Source of the DNA: Nigrospora sphaerica
Taxonomy: Eukaryota; Ascomycota; Sordariomycetes; Amphisphaeriales; Apiosporaceae
Length of the DNA: 64,000 nucleotides
Reading direction: 5' to 3'
Assembly: GCA_018287875.1 (NCBI GenBank)
Contig: JAGVVL010000015.1
Coordinates: 2,542,001 to 2,606,000 of the forward strand
Shown here: in pieces, positions 34,141 to 46,549 of the stretch
How positions within the stretch are numbered: the stretch's first letter is position 1
Layout: every line of letters begins with the position of its first letter
Notes under the pieces: model-generated
What the model saw: only the letters and a program-made list of their open reading frames with translations
What the model was told of the DNA's origin: nothing
The model's database searches: none
Translations under genes and position numbers: made by a program

Positions 34141-34370
34141 CTACAGCCATGCCTTCGCGACGTCGCGGACAGTCGAGGGTTTAATATCGGGAACATGTCG
34201 AGGAGGTTATTCTCCAGAGGGAGGTCGAGGTCGCCCGCGAGCAGGTTCAACGCCGTCTGGGCCACCATGGCGACGGTGCGTGCCTCCATGGGCGTGCCCT
34301 TGATAAGGGCATTCACGATGGCGGCACCCACGCCCGTCGCGCCGCCAGCTACGGCTACCTTGCCCGACAT
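34141..34370 (-). pseudogene. NmrA-like/isoflavone-reductase gene, internally deleted and frameshifted
   Basis: The frame starts as an NAD(P)-binding NmrA-family protein: MSGKVAVAGGATGVGAAIV, with the GGxxGxG loop. After about 30 residues it jumps to what looks like the family's extreme C-terminus: LLDMF followed, after a one-base shift, by PDIKPSTVRDVAKAWL and a stop at 34141-34143. In intact members the C-terminus reads LFPDIKP-T-EEFL--AW after about 250 intervening residues. So most of the middle is gone, and one base is missing at TTCCC/GAT. This was probably a cluster or neighbour oxidoreductase that has been lost. Confidence 0.7.
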
Positions 34371-34932
34371 TACCTAACGTACATGTAACAACGAGAGAGG
34401 CGGGGTAAGTTCAAGGCGTGATAGATACACAATCCGATAGCCGCCCACGGAAAAGGCACGGCTTCATGTCCATGGTCGTTGCCTTTGGTCTGCTTGTTAA
34501 TCAGGTTCTAATACCACTAGCGGCGGCTTGGGTCCCCTACCCCGGGCACCCCGGACCGGGCAATCGCGACACCCCGGAGCCCCAGGAATACCTACCGTTT
34601 ACATCTGTTATGTACGGTATTCCATTATTGGCTGGGTGCTCGTGGGAATTGAGGGGTCCTCCAGTTGCGCGCCCGGGGTTCCTCACGGGGCTTAGAAAGC
34701 CCGGGCCGACTTTTAAATAGCCCTGTACATGGTATGTACCTTAGGTCTAGCGTCTAGGTACCGGCCGAGAGTGGGTCCCCCGAGCTAACTTTGGAGGGGG
34801 ATGAGAGCTCTCCGCAAATCCCAATGTGCGATGCCGTTTCCGATGCCATCATCCGTCGCAAGCCGCCAGACCTTTCCCCCCAATTGCATACCGCCGCCCG
34901 CCATCGCCAGCTCTGCTACCACCGCCGCCGCC
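34371..34932. other. Intergenic, 562 bp
   Basis: Contains a short open frame (34418-34720) with a signal-like hydrophobic stretch but no family match that I can see. The right end must hold the promoter and leader of the next gene. Confidence 0.45.
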
Positions 34933-35419
34933 ATGAACAGACTACGACTCGGGCCCGCGTCGCCGCTTCAGCGCCCGCGCCGTTTTCCCGCCCTCGTCGG
35001 CCCCGATCGCCCGCGCCGGCTGTATTCGTCGGAGCCGCCCTCGGCCCACGCCGCCTTCTACAAGACCTTCGGCCGGCCCATCGCCAAGGTGACCCTGACG
35101 GCCATCTTCACCTACCAGCTGGTATACTACGCCTGGCTCCGCCTCGAGCACAACGAGGTCAAGGTGGACCTAAATGGTGAGTGACGGTTGCCTCCTTCCC
35201 CCCTCCACCCCCCCCCCCTCGGGGAACCGGCTGCCGCCACGCATGGCGGGCTAAAAGGCCGTATTCCAGGGCCGAGCGCATAGGGCGGGAGAGAGACGTG
35301 GAAAGAGAAAGCACGCCGTGCTGACGTCCGTGAGCCTTTCCCTGCACGTAGCCACCATCGCCGAGCTGGAGGGTAGGGTTGCCGAGCTCGAGGGCGCCCA
35401 GGCCAGCAAAAAGCCTTGA
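34933..35419 (+). CDS. Small mitochondrial-type membrane protein, unknown function
   Basis: Two exons, 34933-35176 and 35352-35419, give 103 residues. The first about 33 residues are rich in Arg and Ser with no acidic residue until Asp25, ending RRLYSSE, as in a mitochondrial presequence. One membrane segment lies at about 50-68 (IAKVTLTAIFTYQLVYYAW). The C-terminus is a short coiled coil (TIAELEGRVAELEGAQ) encoded mostly by exon 2. The intron has a GTGAGT donor and a CGTAG acceptor. The start is chosen from the context GCCGCCATGA and the presequence. Similar small proteins occur in other filamentous fungi, but I know no function. Location in the inner mitochondrial membrane is inferred. Confidence 0.72.
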
Positions 35420-36027
35420 ACGGGCCCACGAGGCCCGCCTACGTGGCTCCTCCCAATTCTTGGCGTGCGCGCGAGAAGGAAGAATCTACGGCGAAGATGA
35501 ACGGCCGCTCGCGACGACGGGCCACGCTCCCCTGGTCCCAGGGCGTCGTCAGACGTGCCGAAGAGTACGGACGACCCATAAGAAGCCTACTCTGATCCCT
35601 TGGGACCGGCTCATATTTCCACTTCATAGGCTTGGCGTTGGCGGCCCATTACCAGCCCGTGATCAGCGATGCGATATTGGACTCCAGTACCTGAGGGCCG
35701 CTGCGGGTATACGGGCCACCGGCCGACCGGCGGCCGTACCTCCGTATAGACAACCCCCGGGAGCCGGTAGCGTGCGAGACGTGGTAGTTTTAGTCTGGAA
35801 AGAGCATAGGCTGTGGTCTATCAACTCTGACATCTTCGATATACACGTACTCGCTGAGTACTAGTTAAACTGCGGCCGCCCCCGGGGGCCGCCGGCTGGG
35901 TCAATATCCATAGAACGCCAAAACCTGCCAGCCATTACGGCCGGCCCAACCCAGTCGCCAGCGGAAGCAAGAAAAAAAAGACATGGAACATGAGTATCAA
36001 ATCCTCTTGAATCGCCCAAATGTTGGT
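35420..36027. other. Convergent 3' region, 608 bp
   Basis: Lies between the 3' ends of the small mitochondrial protein gene and MID1. No gene or notable repeat is seen. Confidence 0.55.
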
Positions 36028-38056
36028 TTAACCTAACAGCAGCCATGTTACCACGCCGCCCAAGACGCAATGAACCATGAGCCACGAGGCCAGCACTGTC
36101 GACGAGGCGCTCTTGTAGTGCGCCGATCCAGGATAGTTGCACGTCACATTACCTCCTGCCGTTCGTCGGTGGCCGTAACTGGTGTTGAAATTTAACATGT
36201 CGGGCGTCGGACACGAAAACTGGAGCACAGCCGGGCAGCTCTGCACGATATCGTAGCAAAGATCATCACACGGCAGCACCTCCTTGTAGGGACCCGGCTG
36301 TATCTTCTCATCGATTCGGGGAGACCGGGAGTTGTTGTAGGCCTTACGGGACCCGAAATCTTTCGTCAGCTGCGGGTCCACCATGGTCCCGTTGGGGAAA
36401 GGTTGCCCGATGTTGCGTATCTGTAGATAGTCGGCATCATTGGAGAAGTCCTCACAGCGCGGGATGGCAACGGAGCAGATCCAGTTCTTGTAGGCCACAC
36501 GACAGTCGTCGCAGTCGCGGGCCAGCGAGTACTTCTCCGTCCTGGGCGCCTCGCAAGCGACCTGCTGCATGGCCTTGTCGAAGTTGTCATACATCTCCTT
36601 GGCGTAGTCATCGTAGAAACTTGCGAGCGACGTCGTGTCGGGGAAAAGTTTGGGGTTCCCCGGCACCGCATACTGGGTTGTGTCGCAAAAGGTGAGATTG
36701 AACACAATGTGACAAGCACCCGCTACCACGAAATCAGTCACTTTCGAGACGGGGGAAACGGGTGCGGCGTAACAAACCTGGCTTGGTGGCGAAGTCCGTC
36801 TGCCGGTAGACGATGCCGCCTCCTCCGGGGACGTTTGCTCGTTTGCCTTTGGTGATGGAATTCGGGTCGCGGGCCAGGACGCTCTGGTACCGGGTACTAG
36901 CATTGAGCCCCCCAAAGAAGAATTCCTGTTTCATCATGCTGCCGTCGGTTCCCCTCGTCGACATGCCGGTCGAGTACGTGTTTGGAGGGAGCGCCGATCG
37001 GCGGCCCCCTATCATCGCGTACTCCTTGAGTCCGCAATACGAGTTCCTGACGCCGTTGATCCCGATGTAGTCTTCGGTGTAGGCGAACAGGGAATAAGGA
37101 GGTACCGGATTCGTGCCATTACCGTTGGGCATCAAGTCCCTCGTGCTCAACAAACTCGCCGCGGCGTCACTATCCACCCAGACGAGGTTCGGGTCCGATG
37201 TGTCGTCGAAAGCATGGTACCACCGATCAATGGACGCGGCCACGTCGACATTGTACCTTCGGGACGTAAAGCCGTCCGACGACACGTTCGGGGGGGCTAC
37301 GATACTGAAATAGACGTCCCGGTCGAAAGACGTGTTGTACATGACTGCCCCCTCGGTGAAGACATTGACATCTTGCTTTGCCTTGTCTGCCATGGGACCC
37401 GGTTCGGTGTTGTCTTCCGATGTGGAAACATACAGGGTCAGTTGCGGCGGATCCATTGTGGTCTGGTCAGGCTTCCTCTCTGGCTGGATACATGTGTTGG
37501 CGGATATCCAGAGTGTCCGGGTAGCCGCCTGGCGGCGACCGAGTTCGGTGTCCTTTTTTCCGTCATCGGCGGCGGCCGCTCTTTCTGCAGGCTCGGGACC
37601 CTCTTTACCTTCGTCCAGCGGCTCAGGCGATCCATCTCCACGTCTGCGCAGTTCAGACGTCGCACGGCCGACTTCGTTCTCTCGTGCCGAGACGGAGGAA
37701 GCTTTGTAGACATACGTCACCATGCTCCCGGCGTCTACATCGGTATTCTCGGGGGCATTGTTGTCCAAGATCTTGACACCATCCGTTGCCCTACCGATCA
37801 CGCTCCTATCAAACGGTGTGAACTCGGGCTCGTACATCGCGGGTCGCGAATCGGCCGTTTCCAGGTCCGCTTCGTGGAATTGAAAGGGAGACCCCTCGGC
37901 CATTGCCAAAGCCTCGGCGTCCCGGATGAGGGCAATCTCGCTGAGCTCGGCAGCGAATGCGAACGGCGGCGAAAGAAGAAACAAGTATAGGGCGATTAGG
38001 ACACATGACGCTATGACGGACGCGGCCAGGCGCGACTGCAGGGGACTGAGCTGCAT
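36028..38056 (-). CDS. MID1: Mid1 stretch-activated calcium channel subunit
   Basis: Two exons, 38056-36778 and 36722-36028, give 657 residues. The intron donor is the less usual GTTTGT; splicing gives FATKPAGACHIVFNLTFC, restoring the conserved Cys-rich domain. An N-terminal hydrophobic signal/anchor (about 12-35) is followed by a long extracellular part with several N-glycosylation sites. Next comes a Cys-rich C-terminal domain (CEAPRTEKYSLARDCDDCR and CDDLCYDIVQSCPAV) and a hydrophobic tail. Mid1 partners with Cch1 in the plasma membrane for calcium influx under stress, during mating and in hyphal growth. An upstream in-frame ATG at 38230 is possible, but the signal sequence favours 38056. 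Confidence 0.9.
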
Positions 38057-39612
38057 CTTGAGGGCATACCCGCCCAGGGGGCCGTCAAGTCGAGTGCGGA
38101 AAGGTCGCTGCCGGCAGCGTGTTGACCGACAAGAGAGAGGGAGGGAGGGAGGGAGCAGGAAGGGGTGGATGATGTCGTAGACGTATGTATGTATGCGCGG
38201 GGGCGGGCGCAGGCGCAGTCGTCGGCGCAATGCTAGAAATGCGATTGAATCCGTTAAGCCGGCGGCGTCAACTGAGGCGGAGTCCGAGCTCCGCAGGCTC
38301 GAGGGGTACGTACTTTTAACAATTTCAGTAGTACATAAGTAGGTACCGAGGTATACACAAGCTGACGAGATACCTATTTCTTAAGCTGCTTTAATCCTCA
38401 GCGGCGTCGGTGCCTCGCAATACCGCAGCCTCGCGATGGGCTGGCGGGATGCTAGTATGTAATGTATGGAGGCGTGCAGAGGTAGGTACGTGTAGTAACG
38501 AATGGCAAGCCAGGATGGTCAGGTGTAGCAGTGGGAATCGCAACCCCTTGCCGGCCTGCATGTCGTGGCTGGGTTTCACAAATCTGGAGCCATAATGAGC
38601 GGGATGTTGATCCGTTTTATCGAGCGATGCAATGGGAGGCGCGGGACGCAAAATCCCATGATCCCATTTGGTCGGCATCTGTATTGTAACGGCACGCCAC
38701 TTGCCGCTCGCTACTTTATGTATACATAGGTACATACTAGAGGACATACCTCGGTACTTCATATGTCTCTTTACCCAAGCAGACCAAGGCATGGATCGAT
38801 AAAACCACCAGCCGGTCAACGCCTTCAAAGGTACTCCATAGTAAAGCATCCGTACATACGGCAGGGGCAGCTTCATTACCTCGAACGGTACCAACGTTCG
38901 AGATGGAAATCTCCAATAGGTAAACAGGCTTCCACGAATCCACATCAGCCTGCCAGTCCGGAACAACTTTGACCTGGCGAGCTGGTCAACTTGTGACTCG
39001 ACCCTCGAAGATAACGATTCGTGCCCGTAGGTCACCCGCCAACCAAAGAGACGCCATGCCAAACAAACCTTCTGAAGGCGGTAATTCTGACTATAATCGA
39101 CGCTGCCAGTGACAGGTATGCAAACCTGACACAGAGTCTTGAATGTTCCAGACCAGCCTCTGAATTGCATCATTAATACGTTGGGAGGAAAACGAGGCTG
39201 TGATTTATGTTCTTAGAGATATGTGCCACTTTGGCTCAAAATTCACTTCACCAGTCACTCGTCCACCGCCGCGAACTACCTGATTCTTCTTGTCCATCGC
39301 CGCTAAGAGCATTGCGCACAAGCAGAACCCGCATACTCCGGGCGTCCCGCTATAGATCCCTCAACCTAACATAAAATCAGGTCCTATACCTCCCTCTTCG
39401 CACAACCTCGCTTGACGGATCGGGCGGTTCCACTCTGGAACCAGCTTCGCCGTCTTCCTCTTGGCACTTTGTCAACTCAACGGACCTTGTCGCGTTCCGA
39501 GTTGCAGCTCTGTTGTCGACGAGACCCTTCACGTTCAGCTACCCGCTGAAGCATCGCAGGGCCGGCTTGTCATTCGTGCTCGTGCCGGGTAGCCATCTCG
39601 AAACAGGCGACC
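38057..39612. other. Intergenic, 1.56 kb
   Basis: Contains the MID1 leader with GAGG repeats (about 38137-38156), and the YOP1 3' end. A 260-codon open frame on the minus strand (38391-39173) shows no family signature and was not accepted as a gene. Confidence 0.5.
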
Positions 39613-40481
39613 TTACTCGCCTTTGCCGAAGGAGTCGGCCTTGGCGCGAAGGTTCGCAGCGGTGGAACCAGACTCGGTAAAGTATCGGCCAAACATGGGC
39701 TGGAGGAACGATCGGAAGATGATGTTGGCGCCACTAGAACGGATTTAGTCGGCCCGAAACTTTGGCATGTGAACAGGGAGGAGTCATACCCGAAGGCGGG
39801 GAGCCCGAGCCACAGCAGGAAGATGAACTTGAAGGTGTAGTAGAAGGGGAACCAGTAGACAACGCTCAGCAGGCTCTCAACGACGCTGCGGTTGGGTTAG
39901 AGGCTGGCGAACACACACGCACGGCTGCCGCGAGGACGAAACTTACGTAAACAGAGAAAAGACGACCCAGTACTGTCAGAGTATTAGCCACCAAGTCGCC
40001 AGCCAGGACAGCAAGGACTGCGGGCAACTTACGGTGAGCCACTGCGTGTCGTCGGCCTTGTTCGCCGAGAAAAGAGCGGCCATGGAGTAGTATCCAGGCA
40101 GCACAAAGCCAGCCAGGTTGGTGAGGAGCTGACCGCCCAGGTTGAAGACAATGAAGAAGAAGTAGAGGGCGCCCAGGCCGATCACGCCGTAGACCTTGGG
40201 GACTGAAGTCTGCTTCTCCAGGTTGTTGAGAGCAGGGTACTTGGACAGCTACCGCGATTCTAAGTCAGCACGGGAGCCATGCACACGAGGACAGCCGGGT
40301 CGCGTGATGCATGGCTGCAGGAGGGAAATCGTGGGAAGACAATTGTGCTTTGATTTCCGCTACTTGCGACACATCATTTGGCGGTATGGCCAAGGCGGGG
40401 ATGGGGGAGGGCAAGACGGGAGTGGCTCACCTCTCGGTCAAGCTGGGCAACATATTGCTGGACGCGGTCTTGAGCAGACAT
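39613..40481 (-). CDS. YOP1: Yop1, reticulon-like ER-shaping protein (DP1/HVA22 family)
   Basis: Five exons on the minus strand, 40481-40431, 40248-40033, 39972-39947, 39885-39790 and 39733-39613, join to 169 residues, the usual length. The third exon is only 26 bases. The protein starts MSAQDRVQQYVAQLDRE and includes LSKYPALNNLEKQT, GVIGLGALYFFFIVFNLGG, then QYWVVFSLF-like and PFYYTFKFIFLLWL hairpins and PAFGGANIIFRSFLQP. These are all hallmarks of Yop1/DP1. The two hydrophobic hairpins wedge into the cytosolic leaflet and curve ER tubules together with reticulons and Sey1. Introns have good GTAAGT or GTGAGC donors. Confidence 0.93.
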
Positions 40482-43186
40482 TTTGGCGGGTGTGGTTGGG
40501 CGTTAAAATTCTGTAGATATCGAGTGTTGTGAATCGAGCGAAACCCAGCGAGGTTGATGATGGTGATGTCAGGGCCAGGAGAGGGAAACGGTCAGAAGAA
40601 AGCTGCAAGTTTTGGGGCTCCCTGGTTTAACAGAGTTAGTACGGGCCACCCTGTTCAGTTATTGGGAGAGTGGAACGATAAGGAAGGGTTTGTGCACTTG
40701 TCGATGGGGGGGATGCAGGCGAAACGGGGTCAATGGAGGGGTTGGTTGGCCCGGGGCGGGGGCTTATACTGACTGTATGGATGAGGCTGGAACACAAGAG
40801 GCACGCCTTCGTCACGACGTCGTGTTCAGTGTTGGCGGAAAAGCAGGTGAATGAGTAGGAAGGATGAAAACCAAGAGGGCACACAAGTTGGATTGGTGGA
40901 GAGTCCTTTCACTGGTCCGAAGCCAAAGGGAAAGGAGCTGCTTGACCCTGCTGAGCAAACCTGAACTTGGAGAGCCCGATGACGAGGCGTGGAGCATTGT
41001 GACAGTGACTGAGGGCTTGCACTGACTTGTACCACGGCGAGCTGGCAAGCAAAGCCCGCCAGCCCGCCAGCCCGCCATTCCTGTCCACTGTAGGACTTCC
41101 ACCCACTTCCCCGGGGGTATCCGGGAGTCCACGTCGTTCCCACCCATCGTTGCTCCAATTCTTTTTCTTCTCTTGACCGGTCGGCCCTCGGGTTATTCGT
41201 CGCGTAGCACATACTCCGTATTGGCTCGCGTGCGTTCCCGCCATCGGTCCAACATCCATGCTGGATACTTAGGTAGGCATTAAAAGCAGTCTCGCTATCG
41301 CATCAATTCCTTGCGATTGTCGCTATACATATCATTGCTTTTTCCTTTCTTTTGTTGCTGCATTGCTGCCCGTCAAACCATCAGTTCGGATAGAGAACAA
41401 CATCATGTGGGAAAAAGGGTGCACCAACGCGGGACTCAGTTATTGGGCGGTCTACGAAACCATTGGATCCCGGCATCCTTTCCGCCCCGGGCACCACAGT
41501 GCACCGTACCAATTGTGAAGCACTGCTGGCGGCGCTATGCAACTTCGGTGTGCCAGATCATATCGTTCTCCATCTGTGTTATTAGCCCCGATCACTGCAC
41601 CACTGCATCATAGCCAGCACATCGTCTCGACATTGGCTAATTTACAGCCAGCATGCATGTGCCCGCGGTCCCTACCTACTTACCGTACGCACAGGCGGTA
41701 AGTACGCCAGGTATCTTTTCAACTATCCCAGTAGGCTGATGGTACTCACGCGAGGAGCCCGTAGGTACGTACGCATCGCTAGCTAACGTGACAAGCCGGG
41801 TCAATTATTACTCTGTAGAGTTGCCCGCCCGTCAACCCGTGCCAGTAGCGTATCCACCTGCGCTTGTAACAAACACGGGCTGCACGGGCTCGACGGGCTG
41901 CGGAATGTGGCAGGCCAGCATGCAATGAAAGTGAGTGCATCTGCACAGCTATGAGTGGGTTAGTTGGCGTGCAGGGTGAATTGGGGGATAGATGAGATGT
42001 GGCGGCATTGCAGTATCTCCCGGCCGCTATGTTTTAGGACGGCTGCACGGATTGGATTCCAGTGGTAGGAGGCAGGTACTTCAACACATAGCACCACGAA
42101 AACTGGAACGTACAGCCAGCGACGTCATCGCATATTCACGGTGTCCGTATAAGAAATACCTGCCTTACCCCCCTCGCAGTTGAGTCTTTCGGCCTTGTAG
42201 TACCGAGGCTCGCTTGTGATGACCCTCCGGGAGCAGACAGGTTGTCCATTGGGATATTAGGGCGTTGTGTACCTCAACCGTGCCTTCATATCCGCCGCTT
42301 ACGCTCGCTCCCCGATGGCTGGACCCCCGGATGATGCGGCGATGAATGCCTCGAGGCTCGAGCTGCGGTGGATGGATGCCAGACTGAGGCCGACAGGTCC
42401 GTACCCAAGTAGGTATCCAGCAGGACCGGCTTGGGTACCGTCAGGACGAATGACTGCAGAAAACTACCTCAGCTGGACTGAGATGGTACCCGACACGTCC
42501 AATCGTGGAAGAACAGCCCCGCTCTCAGGCCACGTGACTCTGACAAAAGCCCATTGAACCCAAATCTCCGAGAGCTACAAAGTATGTTGCGCTCTAGTAC
42601 GCTGGTGACTCAGTCGGCCAATCGCGTGGCGGCAAGCCGGCCAGAGCTCCCATGCTGTTGCTCCTTCGCCGGGACAACCAAAAGGCCTTCCAAAACAGAC
42701 CACTGGAAAAACAAACCTGCCAAATTCTCACCACTGCTGCCAGCCACAACAAACCTCTGGTCGTTTCGCTGGAGGGCACGACGCCTGGCCACGACCCAAT
42801 TCTGCCCATCTCCTCCTGTGGCCATTGCAGCGCTTGTATCCTTTCTCCCGCCTTCAAGCTTCTTTGTTTCTGCCCGTCTGTTGTGCGCCTGGTCCCGTGC
42901 TTGCTTGTCCCTACGTCTGATCTGCTTTGCTGGCCCCACCGGCCGACGCCAGTGTTTACTTCCAACTTGGACGTGCTCGGATACGTTGGATAAACACCAT
43001 ATACCCAGTGATGAATAGAGGTGCGCCCACCCCATCCACGAACTGCTTGCGCCTGCGATTCTCCTCGCTACCATCCTGGCATCCACACCTACTCCATCCC
43101 ATCTTTGCCTGTCCCCTGCGGCATGCATTCTTGAATCATTCCCTTCTGACCGTTGAGCAGACTCCCAGCCTCCAGAGTCGAGCGCC
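40482..43186. other. Divergent intergenic region YOP1/RFX1, 2.7 kb
   Basis: A long shared upstream region with no accepted gene. Scattered open frames on both strands lack family features. A long leader of the RFX1 transcript probably occupies the right part, which is pyrimidine-rich from about 42650. Confidence 0.5.
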
Positions 43187-45738
43187 ATGGCGCAGAATCT
43201 CACCGGCAACCGGGCCCCTTCAAGGGCCTCCACTGCCTCGATACACAGCACCACGGCCCAGCCGCAGGCCCAGCTACAGCAACACCCCCAACATATCGAC
43301 CAAGCCTTTGCCAGTGCTCAAGCCGTGCAACAGATGTACACCGAGCCATGGGCGCCGAACGGCCACGGACAGGGGCGCGACATGGCCGCCGCCATTCACC
43401 AGATGACCGCCGCCGACGCCGCCCTGCTTCGACCCACATCCCGAATGCAGACCATGAACCCTCATCAGACCTTCGCTGTCGACACGAGCATGCACTCTTC
43501 TTTTGGCCACCCGATGCAGCACCCGCAGCACCCCGGCATGCAGCACCACAGCCTCCCCGGCGACTCGTTCGGCGCGAATACCAGCTTTACGGAGCACGAT
43601 AGCCAGATTATGGAACATGATGAAAACGAAGATGTCGACTCTCTCGCCGGTGTCGCTGTCAACTCGAAGCCGTCGTCGAACAAAACAAGTGCGAATAATG
43701 AGCTGGAAATGCGCTCCCTGTTCCAGGCGAGTAAGCACCGGACCCTCCAGGACGTTGCCACTGAGCTGCATGGCAACGAACGCGGTCCCAACTCGGAGCG
43801 TCAGCGTCAGGTTTTCGCCATGCTCTGGTACGTGATCGCATTGTGCCTGACGTGGGGGGACCATGCTGACAAGGCCCTGTAGGATCAACCAGGTCTGCTC
43901 TAAGGGGAAGGGCTCGGTTCCTCGAGGACGGGTATACGCTAATTACGCCTCCCGGTGCGCGACTGAGCGCATCACCGTCTTGAACCCGGCGAGCTTTGGC
44001 AAACTGGTCCGCGTACTATTTCCCGGTCTTAAAACGCGGCGGCTGGGAGTCCGCGGCGAATCCAAGTACCATTATGTTAACTTCACGCTGTCTGATGACC
44101 AGCCTGAGCACACCGAGCCCGTGCAGCCAGCCATTCCGTTCTCCGAACCTACCAGCTTCTCACAGAGCTTCAGGTATGTCTGTCACAACGGTAAAAATCA
44201 TATTGATGATGCCAACCAAAGCTGATTTGCAACGTAGAAACCCGAGGTCGCAGTCGGCAGAGATGAATGCTTCACGACCAGTGCTTCCGTCACCCGAACC
44301 TGCCCATCAGCCTGAGGTCCCTGCAGCCCCGCGCCCCAGCCATGGTCGGTCCTACAGCCTGTATAACCAACCAGACGTGAGCAATCTCGATCAGCTCCAG
44401 TCTTCCTCGGCGAAGACCGCGATACGCTTTGCTTTCGGTTCCGACAGCGATGATTCGTTCCGGCAGAATGATAATCTTGGGTTGCCGAAGATCGAGTCCT
44501 TCTTGCCGACCAATACGGACCCCGACGCTGCCATGTCGCTCTCTGCCTTGTACCGCTCTCACTGCACCTCGTTGGTGGAGTGCATCCGCTATTGCAAGGA
44601 GAAGACGTTCTTTCATCTCTATACCTCGTTCCAGGGCACCTTGACGATGCCGGTTCAGAAGCTCTTTACACACGAGAACGTGGCGCCTTGGATAGAACAG
44701 TGCGACTTCGTTCTTTACCAGAGACTCATGCAGATATTATCAGGCTTGACTCTGCAGGTGGTGCCCAAGCCGGTTCTCGACACGCTGCGCAACATCTCGG
44801 AACGCTTGGTACCGCACATCCGTGAATCCTTTCAGGGACTGCCCCGGCACGTGGTTCTTGCAAAAGAAGCCCCGGCTACCATCTTTGCCGGCCTTCTCGA
44901 CCGCGCCCTCCGCGTCAACCTGACGGCCCACGCGGCAGCGAACATGCTCTCCAACCCAGCGAACCGAGACCAGATGTACCTGGACTGGATTACCATGGTC
45001 AGGTTACGCAAAGTTGCCGAGTGCGTGCCGACAAGGGGCATGGACGATGTCGTTGATGTTTTGCTGAACGAGTTGCGCCGGCTCCTTGATCCTCAAGATG
45101 TGCCTTGGGACATTGAGTGCTTGACCGTGTACGGTGCTGTGGCTGCCAAGGGTAGCCGCAGCCCGCAGTCAGACACCCCCCAACGGACCAATACGGAAAA
45201 CGCGCTTGATCGATGGGTGGAATTCCTGCAGGGGCTGCCGGCTCGGTTTCCGTACGCCAGCGCCGAGGATATCGTTTGGGGTGTCCAGAGACTCGGAACG
45301 GAGGTCATGCGAGACCTCACCATTGCACAGGGTAAGAGCTTCGGATCTTGGTGGGTGACCAAATGCTGGATCGACGAGATGATCTGCTTCCTCGCCGAGC
45401 AAGGTGGTTTCATGCAGCTGAAGTCCTCGCCTCCTTCGGCAGCCAGCGTGCCGAAGCATCGGATCCCCGTGAAGGGGGGAAGCCAGGAGTCACAAGTCAA
45501 CAACGCCTGCGAAGATTTGCACAGCATTCCGAATGTCTCCCAGCCGCAAGCCAGTCGTGCCTCTTTCCCTTCACAGCTCGATATGCACGATCGTGACTCG
45601 CTTGGCATGGGCGACAACCCTGACGATAGTGGAATTGGCATGCGCACACCCGAGGAGGACTTTGTGGAAAAGTTTGAAGCGCCACCAGCCCACGGGCACT
45701 CTATGCAGGGCATACGGCTGGACCAGGGCTTCTCATGA
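43187..45738 (+). CDS. RFX1: RFX-type winged-helix transcription factor
   Basis: Three exons, 43187-43827, 43883-44173 and 44238-45738, give 810 residues. The N-terminus is Gln/His/Met-rich. The RFX DNA-binding domain starts near residue 190 and is split by intron 1 at the Trp codon. After splicing it includes KGSVPRGRVYANY, NPASFGKLVRVLFPGLKTRR and GVRGESKYHY, with the key DNA-contact residues present. The rest contains the conserved helical dimerisation region (LMQILSGLTLQVVPKPVLD). In yeast the homologue Crt1 represses DNA-damage genes. In Acremonium the homologue CPCR1 controls cephalosporin genes, and in Aspergillus and Penicillium RFX proteins affect division and development. It lies about 10 kb from the PKS cluster; I see no reason to include it in the cluster. 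Confidence 0.93.
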
Positions 45739-46549
45739 GCGGGACTCGTTGTCTCGTATCTACGCGCACCGGGCACATTCAGTTTGTGTCACTATAACGG
45801 CAACGGACGAGGTGGTCGACTTTTCGGAACCATGGTATGGCCAATATTGGTGGTTGCTCCACCGCCCAAAATAACGACGGGATGATGCAATGTGACGAGC
45901 GACGTCGGCCGGGGATCCGCGTGTCCGGGTGGGTTTAGACGTCCGACACTATGCGGGCTATACCTGGATTGTAATTTATGTATAGGTCAAGGGAGGGGCT
46001 GGGTCGACACGGCGCCCTCTTCCTATTTTCTATGCCCATGGCTGAGAGTCGCGTCAGTCTTGGGAAGGAGTCTTGGCGGGAACCACGGCGTTGATACCTC
46101 AGCGAATGCGACGAGAGGCCGGGTTGGCCCGTCCTGAATATTTGGGAACAAAGCGATTATTCTTTTTTTTCTCTCGCCCAACTTTAGAAAGCAGTTCCAA
46201 CCTACTTGTGCCTCTATATAGGATAATGCCGGCTGGTCTAATATGACCAAGCAGCTCCGGGGATGCGCCAGTGGGATCTCTTCGATGTTGTTTACATGTC
46301 GCATACTGGGGACAGGCGTCGACCAATGAACGGGCATTCGTTGCCTCTGCTATGGTCTGTGCACTGCTGTTTACGTAGGTTGTTAACGAAAATCTGCTGT
46401 CAACCGACGGGTTAAGCAGCCATATCCATCATCCAAATTGATCCTGAAGTATCTAGTATCGGGGATTGGTTTGCGCCCTGTCCCGTCCGGCTCACGAGGA
46501 ACAAACAGGCAGGGATGGTATCCAGTGATTCGCAGAGCTCTCAGCACGA
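45739..46549. other. Intergenic, 811 bp
   Basis: RFX1 3' region followed by the upstream region of the JmjC-like gene. A T8 run occurs at about 46163. No gene is seen. Confidence 0.5.

Noticed and set aside
34418..34720. 100-codon frame with a signal-like hydrophobic start
   Set aside because: No Cys pattern or family match; too little to call a secreted protein.
38391..39173. 260-codon open frame on the minus strand upstream of MID1
   Set aside because: No recognisable motif, no splice context, unusual composition with many Trp and Tyr; most likely chance.
43187..45738. RFX1 as the pathway regulator of the PKS cluster
   Set aside because: It is a conserved single-copy regulator about 10 kb away, with housekeeping genes between; proximity alone is not evidence.
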